9,882 nucleotides of DNA from CAYSIX01 sp964431205 (GTDB lineage Bacteria > Planctomycetota > Phycisphaerae > Phycisphaerales > Phycisphaeraceae), in contig CAYSIX010000163.1 of assembly GCA_964431205.1 (NCBI GenBank), positions 1 to 9,882 on the forward strand, given 5' to 3'. Position 1 is the first letter of the stretch, and every line of letters starts with the position of its first letter. Below, piece after piece: positions 5,010 to 9,882 of this stretch. The translations under genes and the position numbers were made by a program. The notes beneath the pieces were generated by a model. The model saw only the letters and a list, made by a program, of their open reading frames with translations. It searched no databases and was not told where the DNA came from.

Positions 5010-6341
5010 TCAGCGTGATTCGACGAGGCAGTTGAGGTAGCGTTCGAGCTGGGTGTAGCCGTCGTCGGCCGGGTCGTTGCGGTCGTTGGGGTTGTGGGGA
5101 TCGAGGCCGTGCTGGGTTTCCCACTCGTCGGGCATGCCGTCGCGGTCGGTGTCGGTGGGGGGCTGGCCGGTGCGGAGCGTGGGCCAGCCGCCGACGTCGT
5201 CCTGCGAGTCGATGATGGAGCCGGTGCCGGTGCGGACGTGCTCGACGACGCGTCGGTCGGCGGCGTCGCGCGACCGGGAGGCGCCGGCGTGGGCGAGCAC
5301 GTTTTCGAGGGCGGTCTCGGCCGGCTCGGCTTGAAGGGCCGAGATGTCCAGCGGGGCGTCGAGGCGTTGGAAGTCGCCGCTGAAGGCGTCCCAGCCCGGG
5401 TCCCGGCCGTCGATCCGGCCATTGCGGTTCAGGTCGATGCGGTTGTCGCGCTGGTAGATGCGGTGGCTGGGCGTGGGCGAATGGAACAGGCTGGTGTTGT
5501 CGGAGGCGGTGTCGGGCCCGGCGATGCCATAGTTGCCGACGTAGTTCATGGACAGTGGGTCGGCGGCGGCGTAACCGAAGCGTCCGCCGGGGTTGTAGAT
5601 GACGTTGTTGACGAAGTCGAGGCGGACGCCGTCGCCGGGTCGTGGGTTGCGGCTGCGGTTATGGGCGTAGAGGTTGTGGTGGAAGGTGACCACGCCGTCG
5701 GTGCGCAGCAGCGAGCCGTACCCGTGCGCGCCCTTGTGGTGCTTCGACTCGTTGAGCGCCTCGGCGATGATGGACCACTGGACGGTGACGTCGCCGCTGC
5801 CCTTGACGACGGAGAGGACCTCGTCGATCCCCCAGGAGGCGCTGACGTGGTCGATCATGACGTGGTGGGAGTTGATAACTTCGAGGGAGTCGGGCTCGTA
5901 CTCCTCGGGCGCGGCGCGGGCATCGCCGGGGCGGAAGCGCAGGTAGCGGATGATCACGTGCTCGGCGTCGATGACGCGGGTCTGGCGGTGGGCGACGGTG
6001 ACGCCGTCGCCGGGCGCGGTCTGGCCGGCGAGGGTGAGGCGGGACTTTCGGATGTCCAGGTCGTCCTCGAGCTCGATGGTGCCGGCGACGTGGAAGACGA
6101 CGGTGCGCGGGCCGTCGGCGGACTCGACGGCGTGTCGGAGGCTGCCGCGCCCGGAGTCGCCGAGGTGGGTGACGATGTAGACGTCGCCGCCGCGCCCGCC
6201 CTCGGCGTGCCGGCCGGCGCCCTGGGCGCCGGGGAAGGCGGGCTGCCGTTCGCCCGCCGGCGCCGGTGCCGCCGCGATCAGTGTCGCCGCCATGGCCGCC
6301 AGCAGGAGCCGGGTCCGGTTATGCCGTCGAAACATCTGCAT
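5010..6341 (-). CDS. secreted pectate lyase, PL1-like, with calcium-loop C-terminus (second copy)
   Basis: The 443-residue exported enzyme is predicted to cleave polygalacturonate by beta-elimination, giving unsaturated oligogalacturonides. A signal peptide (1-29: MQMFRRHNR, hydrophobic core, then APAPAG) precedes the mature start near PAFPGAQGAGRHAEGGRGG. The beta-helix contains GDSGRGSLRHAV, the calcium-site segment IDHVSASWGIDE (163-174) and HHNLYAHNRSRNPR (221-234), which holds the arginine expected to act as catalytic base. An EF/dockerin-like loop DLNRNGRIDGRD (303-314) and a terminal DTDRDGMPDEWE loop (397-408) would bind calcium. ATG 6341 was chosen over one at 6398 because AAGGAG sits 6 nt before it and the signal peptide starts there. 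It lies 53 bp after the first lyase, of which it is a diverged paralogue. The tail after the second loop is more degenerate than in the paralogue. Confidence 0.92.
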   Translation of the reverse strand: MQMFRRHNRTRLLLAAMAATLIAAAPAPAGERQPAFPGAQGAGRHAEGGRGGDVYIVTHLGDSGRGSLRHAVESADGPRTVVFHVAGTIELEDDLDIRKSRLTLAGQTAPGDGVTVAHRQTRVIDAEHVIIRYLRFRPGDARAAPEEYEPDSLEVINSHHVMIDHVSASWGIDEVLSVVKGSGDVTVQWSIIAEALNESKHHKGAHGYGSLLRTDGVVTFHHNLYAHNRSRNPRPGDGVRLDFVNNVIYNPGGRFGYAAADPLSMNYVGNYGIAGPDTASDNTSLFHSPTPSHRIYQRDNRIDLNRNGRIDGRDPGWDAFSGDFQRLDAPLDISALQAEPAETALENVLAHAGASRSRDAADRRVVEHVRTGTGSIIDSQDDVGGWPTLRTGQPPTDTDRDGMPDEWETQHGLDPHNPNDRNDPADDGYTQLERYLNCLVESR

Positions 6342-6347
6342 ATCACA

Positions 6348-6353
6348 CTCCTT
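6348..6353 (-). promoter_or_regulatory. ribosome binding site of the second pectate lyase
   Basis: AAGGAG on the - strand lies 6 nt before ATG 6341-6339, a near-perfect SD. It rules out the longer form starting at 6398, which would extend the product in front of the signal peptide. Confidence 0.8.
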
Positions 6354-6394
6354 AGGTTTATTACGTGGATCATGCGCCGCGGGCGCCGCGTGCG

Positions 6395-7861
6395 TCACCA
6401 GCGCACGGTGTGGTCCACAAACTCGCTCGGGTCGGTGCTGTTCAGGTACTCTTCAAGGTTGGTGTAACCGTCTTCGTCCATGTCCCGGGTGCCGTCGGAG
6501 GCGTCATTCGGATCGAGTCCGAACCTCTGCTCCCACTCGTCCGGCATGCCGTCGCCATCGGCGTCCGGCGGCGCGGGCTCGCTCTTGAGTTCCGGCCAGC
6601 CCCCGACGTCGGCCTGCGAGTCGATGATGCCGCACGGCCCGGACGGATCGTTCACCTCGTGGTTTTGCTTGTACGTCTCGCCCTCGTAGGTCGCGACGCC
6701 GCGGCGGACCTCGTCGAGGACGCGGGTGTCGATCGCGTCGCGCCGCGGCAGCGTCGCGCCCGCGTGCTCGAGCACCGATTCGTACGCCTCTTCGGCGGTC
6801 TGCTGCCGGATCGGGACCGCCGGCCAGGGCTCCTCGAGACGTATCGCGTCCGCGTACGGCGCCAGCTCCTCGCTGAGCTGGACGCCCCCGTTCCAGTTGT
6901 CGGCGGTCACCGCCGGGGCCCCCACCATGACGTTGTCGGCCACGTACCATTGGGCGAGGTCCGCGGCCCCGTCTCGCGACCACGGCTCAGCGATGCGATG
7001 GCGGACCGCGCCGGGCTTCGTCGCGGGGCCGGGCTTGTAATAGTTCGCGACCATGTTGATCACGGTCGGCGCTCCGAACTCGGGGATGCGTCCGCGGTAC
7101 GTTTTCTCTCCGCCGTAGGTGCTGTTGTAGCCCCAGTTGTAGATGACGTTGTTGCGGAAGTCGGTGCGGCCCGAGGCGGAGGCGAACCGCGGGTTGCGGC
7201 TGCTGTGGTGCGCCAGCAGGTTGTGGTGGTAGGTGCTGCGGTCGCCGCCCCAGATCGCGCCGAAACCGTGCGAGCCCTTGCTGTGCACCGAGCCGCTGAG
7301 GCTCTCGGCGATCAGGGACCACTGGACGGTCACGTCGTGGCACAGGTAGAGCGAGAGGCACTCATCGACGCTCCAGCTTGCCGAGACGTGGTCGATAATG
7401 ATGTTCTTGTGATACCGGCCCCACAGGGCGTCCGACTCGACGCCCGATTCATCCCCGAGCCTCAGTCGAAGGTACCGGATGATGACCTCGTCGGCGCTGA
7501 TCGTGAGCGGGTAGTTTCGGATGGCGATGCCGTCGCCCGGCGCGGTCTGCCCGGCGATCGTGATGTGAGGGTTCGTGATCCGCAGCTCGCTTTCCAGGGG
7601 GATCGTGCCCGAGACGCGGAACACGACGGTCCGGGGCCCGTCCGCTTCGATCGCCGCGCGCAGGCTGCCGGGACCGGAATCGTTGAGGTTTTTCACGGCG
7701 ATCACGCGGCCGCCGCGACCCCCGACGGTCTTCGCCCCGTAGCCTTCCGCCCCGGGAAACGCGGGGATGAACGGATCGGCCGCCCGCGCGGGCAGCACGC
7801 CACTGACGCAGATCAGCACGCCCGCGAGCGAGGCGACACCTATCAAGTTCCAGCGTCTCAT
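6395..7861 (-). CDS. secreted pectate lyase, PL1-like, with EF-hand-type C-terminus (first copy)
   Basis: The 488-residue protein is predicted to be an exported pectate lyase. The signal peptide is MRRWNLIGVASLAGVLICVSG with cleavage after PARA (about residue 27). The mature start IPAFPGAEGYGAKTVGGRGG is the family opening. NDSGPGSLRAAI, IDHVSASWSVDE (156-167) and HHNLLAHHSSRNPR (212-225) carry the calcium-site and catalytic-arginine regions of PL1 lyases. The last 75 residues hold GIIDSQADVGGWPEL and two calcium loops, DADGDGMPDEWE (433-444) and DMDEDGYTNLEE (460-471), as in thrombospondin-3/dockerin-like tails. Such tails may stabilise the enzyme or attach it at the cell surface. ATG 7861 overlaps the stop of the OppF-type ATPase (ATGA), and GGAGG lies 5 nt upstream inside that gene, so translation is probably coupled. 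It is paralogous to the next gene over most of its length. Confidence 0.94.
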   Translation of the reverse strand: MRRWNLIGVASLAGVLICVSGVLPARAADPFIPAFPGAEGYGAKTVGGRGGRVIAVKNLNDSGPGSLRAAIEADGPRTVVFRVSGTIPLESELRITNPHITIAGQTAPGDGIAIRNYPLTISADEVIIRYLRLRLGDESGVESDALWGRYHKNIIIDHVSASWSVDECLSLYLCHDVTVQWSLIAESLSGSVHSKGSHGFGAIWGGDRSTYHHNLLAHHSSRNPRFASASGRTDFRNNVIYNWGYNSTYGGEKTYRGRIPEFGAPTVINMVANYYKPGPATKPGAVRHRIAEPWSRDGAADLAQWYVADNVMVGAPAVTADNWNGGVQLSEELAPYADAIRLEEPWPAVPIRQQTAEEAYESVLEHAGATLPRRDAIDTRVLDEVRRGVATYEGETYKQNHEVNDPSGPCGIIDSQADVGGWPELKSEPAPPDADGDGMPDEWEQRFGLDPNDASDGTRDMDEDGYTNLEEYLNSTDPSEFVDHTVRW

Positions 7862-8967
7862 GTGTTCCTCCCTGGCTGATCTTCGGAGTCGTTATCGGGG
7901 CCGTCGGACTGTGGCGCAGTGTTCGGGCCGTCGTCCTCATCCCCGGTTGATTGATCGTTTTCGGGACCCGGGTACAGGTGACAGGCGACGAGGCGATCGT
8001 CGCCGAGTGGGATCAGCGGGGGGGAGTGCTTGTCGCAGGGCGAGAAGCACTCGGGGCATCGTGGGTGGAACGCGCAGCCGGGCGGCAGGTCGGTCAGGTC
8101 GGCGACCTCGCCGTGCAACGCCACGTCGAGCTTCGCGTCGGGGTCGGGCCTGGGCACGGCCGCGAGCAGGGCGCGCGTGTACGGGTGCTTGGGGTCCTCG
8201 AACAGCTCCCGGGTCGGCGCGAGCTCGACGATCTGCCCGGCGTACATGACCGCGACGCGATCACAGATGTGGTTGACCACCGACAGGTCGTGGGCGATGA
8301 AGATGTAGGTCAGGTCGAACTCTTCCTGAAGGTCGCCGAGCAGGTTGATGACCTGAGCCTGGACGGAGACGTCGAGCGCGGAGACGGCCTCGTCGGCGAC
8401 GATGAGGCTGGGGTTCATGATCAGGGCGCGAGCGATGCCGATGCGTTGGCGTTGGCCGCCGCTGAACGCGTGGGGGTAGCGCGAGCGGTACTCGGGTCGG
8501 ATGCCGACGCGGCGGAGCATGGAGACGACGCGGTCCTCCAGCTCGCTGCCGCGCGCCAGGCGGTGGATGACCAGCGGCTCGCCGACGATCTGCTGGACGG
8601 TCATGCGCGGGTTCAGCGAACCGAACGGGTCCTGGAAGATCATCTGCAGCTTGGTGCGCAGGGGCTTGAGCTCGCGGTCGGGCAGGGTGGCCAGGTCGAC
8701 GGCGCGGCCGTTGTCCCGGAACAGGACCCGGCCGGAGGTGGGCTCGATGGCGCGGAGGATGGCGCGGCCGGTGGTGGTCTTTCCGCTGCCGCTCTCACCG
8801 ACGATGCCGAGCGTCTCGCGGGGCATCAGGTCGAAGCTGACGTCATGGCAGGCCTTGATCGCGCCGACCTGGCGTCGCATCAGCCCCTTGGAATAGACGG
8901 GGAAGTGCTTGCACAGGTGGCGCACGCGAAGCAGCGGGGCGGTGTCGGTGTGGCCGTTGGCTGTCAT
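7858..8967 (-). CDS. oppF: OppF-type ATP-binding subunit of an Opp/Dpp-family ABC importer
   Basis: The 369-residue protein hydrolyses ATP to drive import through an Opp/Dpp-type permease, working as a heterodimer with the OppD-type ATPase. Motifs: Walker A GESGSGKTT (57-65), Q-loop FQDP (111-114), signature FSGGQRQR (168-175), Walker B LIVADE (188-193), SALD D-loop (196-199) and switch histidine in AHD (225-227). The C-terminal Opp/Dpp extension has PPGCAFHPRCPECFSPC and a later Cys (298, 304, 307, 311, 329), ligands for an iron-sulphur cluster in some relatives. An unusual acidic tail of about 35 residues, rich in Asp, Asn, Gly and Pro, follows. ATG 8967 has GGAGG 7 nt upstream and overlaps the OppD stop as ATGA; a longer upstream frame to 9087 is rejected. 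Linkage to pectate lyases suggests oligogalacturonide rather than peptide transport, by inference. The symbol denotes the family, not a proven substrate. Confidence 0.94.
   Translation of the reverse strand: MTANGHTDTAPLLRVRHLCKHFPVYSKGLMRRQVGAIKACHDVSFDLMPRETLGIVGESGSGKTTTGRAILRAIEPTSGRVLFRDNGRAVDLATLPDRELKPLRTKLQMIFQDPFGSLNPRMTVQQIVGEPLVIHRLARGSELEDRVVSMLRRVGIRPEYRSRYPHAFSGGQRQRIGIARALIMNPSLIVADEAVSALDVSVQAQVINLLGDLQEEFDLTYIFIAHDLSVVNHICDRVAVMYAGQIVELAPTRELFEDPKHPYTRALLAAVPRPDPDAKLDVALHGEVADLTDLPPGCAFHPRCPECFSPCDKHSPPLIPLGDDRLVACHLYPGPENDQSTGDEDDGPNTAPQSDGPDNDSEDQPGRNT
7867..7871 (-). promoter_or_regulatory. ribosome binding site of the first pectate lyase, inside the ATPase gene
   Basis: GGAGG on the - strand lies 5 nt before ATG 7861-7859 and within the last codons of the upstream OppF-type gene. 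It supports both the chosen start and translational coupling across the ATGA overlap. Confidence 0.8.
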
Positions 8968-9882
8968 GGTCCACCCTCCCGCTGGAGCTCCTCGGCGCGG
9001 ACGCAGGCGACCTCGTGATCGCGGCCGAACGCGTCGAGCGGCGGCGGGCCGCCCACGTCGCAGCGGCCGGTGACCGCGTGCTCGCACCGCGGGTGGAACG
9101 GGCAGCCCGGCGGGACCCGGTTCAACGCCGGCACCGTCCCCTTGATGCTCGGCAGCCGCTGCTCGCGCGGCGTCAGGCTCGGCAGCGACCGCAGCAGCGC
9201 CGCCGTGTACGGGTGATGCGGATTCTTCATGATCGTCCGCACGTCCGCCCGCTCGACGATCCGCCCCAGGTACATCACCGCGACCTCGTCGGCCATCTGC
9301 GCCACCACGCCCAGGTCGTGCGTGATCAGCAGGATCCCCGTGTGCAGCTCGGCCTGGAGCTGCTTGAGCAGCCGCAGGATCTGGGCCTGGATCGTCACGT
9401 CCAGCGCGGTGGTCGGCTCGTCGGCGATGAGCAACTGCGGGTTGCAGACCAGCGCCATGGCGATCACCACGCGCTGCCGCATCCCGCCCGACAACTCGTG
9501 CGGGTATTGCCGCAGACGCACCTCAGCGTTGGGGATGCCGACCTTGCTGAGCATCGCCGCGGCGCGTTCCCAGGCCTCGCGCTTGGACGCGTCCTGGTGG
9601 AGCAGGATCGCCTCGGTGATCTGATTGCCGATGGTGTGGACCGGGCTGAGCGCGGCCATGGGCTCCTGGAAGATCATCGCCGCCGCGCCGCCGCGCAGGC
9701 GGTACAGGTCGCGTGATCGCTTGCCGAGCTTGAGCACGTCGATCGACGGCTCGCCGTGCGGGTGCAGGCGGATCGACCCGCGGACGATGCGGCCCGGCGG
9801 CTGGATCAGGCGCAGGATCGAGTACGCCGTGACGCTCTTGCCGCAGCCGGACTCGCCGACGACGCCGATGGTCTGCGCACGA
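8964..9882 (-). CDS. oppD: OppD-type ATP-binding subunit of an Opp/Dpp-family ABC importer (5' end outside window)
   Basis: The frame runs without a stop from the window edge to TGA 8966-8964, giving 305 visible residues; about 30 N-terminal residues are missing. Walker A GESGCGKS is at visible residues 9-16, Q-loop FQEP at 71-74, signature LSGGMRQR at 130-137, Walker B LLIADE at 150-155, then TTALD, and the switch histidine in THD at 188. A GTG at 9735-9737 is not the start, because Walker A lies upstream of it. The C-terminal Opp/Dpp domain has VPPGCPFHPRC with cysteines 260, 266, 274 and 293. The LSGGMRQRVVIAMAL form of the signature is the OppD/DppD type, and the next gene is the OppF type, the usual order. 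The permeases and binding protein should lie upstream, beyond the window. The ATGA overlap with OppF indicates coupled translation. The substrate is unproven, probably pectin oligosaccharide from context. Confidence 0.94.
   Translation of the reverse strand, partial: RAQTIGVVGESGCGKSVTAYSILRLIQPPGRIVRGSIRLHPHGEPSIDVLKLGKRSRDLYRLRGGAAAMIFQEPMAALSPVHTIGNQITEAILLHQDASKREAWERAAAMLSKVGIPNAEVRLRQYPHELSGGMRQRVVIAMALVCNPQLLIADEPTTALDVTIQAQILRLLKQLQAELHTGILLITHDLGVVAQMADEVAVMYLGRIVERADVRTIMKNPHHPYTAALLRSLPSLTPREQRLPSIKGTVPALNRVPPGCPFHPRCEHAVTGRCDVGGPPPLDAFGRDHEVACVRAEELQREGGP
8975..8979 (-). promoter_or_regulatory. ribosome binding site of the OppF-type gene
   Basis: GGAGG on the - strand lies 7 nt before ATG 8967-8965, within the 3' end of the upstream ATPase gene. 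It fixes the start at 8967. Confidence 0.75.

Noticed and set aside
3436..5040. 534-codon open frame on the + strand opposite the GH28 gene
   Set aside because: It is composed almost wholly of Val, Gly, Ala, Asp and His, typical of the antisense of a GC-rich gene. The opposite strand carries a GH28 with all catalytic motifs.
5094..6467. 457-codon open frame on the + strand opposite the second pectate lyase
   Set aside because: Low-complexity Val/Gly/Asp/Ala composition and no motif; the - strand lyase with signal peptide and SD explains the region.
6365..7879. 504-codon open frame on the + strand opposite the first pectate lyase
   Set aside because: Antisense shadow with no recognisable domain; the - strand gene has signal peptide, catalytic motifs and an SD.
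8968..9087. N-terminal extension of the OppF-type protein to a start at 9087
   Set aside because: The extra 40 residues are Arg/Pro-rich and unlike the family, overlap the OppD gene deeply, and ATG 8967 has a strong SD and an ATGA overlap.

Overview
The window is a very GC-rich stretch of bacterial DNA that looks planctomycetal, probably of the Phycisphaerae type. This rests on four things: a membrane protein with a 'CxxCGYNL…CPxCG' zinc-ribbon-like start, pectate lyases ending in 'DxDGMPDEWE' calcium loops, several start codons without a Shine-Dalgarno (SD) sequence beside others with a strong one, and intergenic repeats of the 'CCACAGAG…' and 'CGCCAAGG…' type. The taxonomic placement is an inference from protein style; no rRNA is present.

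Left part (1-3078), housekeeping and loosely linked genes. The window opens inside an AAC(3)-family N-acetyltransferase on the + strand. It converges on a small tatA-like gene on the - strand, with a strong hairpin between their stops. tatA has a readable promoter (TTGGCG-N17-TAATAA) and an SD. Divergent from it are two tightly packed + strand genes. The first encodes a four-helix membrane protein with a zinc-ribbon-like head. The second, pheA, encodes a fused chorismate mutase / prephenate dehydratase / ACT protein for phenylalanine synthesis.

Middle (3079-3417), about 340 bases without a gene between the convergent ends of pheA and a polygalacturonase gene. It holds an 85-bp diverged tandem repeat plus an inverted copy. 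Together they form three 21-nt hairpins, with a GTT loop (AAC in the inverted copy) and compensating base changes between copies.

Right part (3418-9882), all on the - strand and read right to left: an OppD-type ATPase (its first residues lie beyond the window edge), an OppF-type ATPase, a secreted family-1 pectate lyase, a second secreted pectate lyase paralogue, and a GH28 polygalacturonase without a signal peptide. OppD-OppF and OppF-lyase both overlap as ATGA (start inside the preceding stop), which ties the transporter ATPases to the pectate lyases in one translationally coupled operon. The simplest reading is a pectin-use locus: exported lyases cut polygalacturonate, an Opp-family ABC importer brings in the oligogalacturonides, and the intracellular GH28 trims them. 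The gap before the GH28 gene carries a MITE-like or REP-like repeat (about 4839-4998) with imperfect terminal inverted repeats, so GH28 may be only partly co-expressed.

No rRNA, tRNA, CRISPR array, transposase or phage gene was seen. The most interesting items are the Opp-pectinase coupling, the covarying hairpin cluster and the MITE-like repeat.
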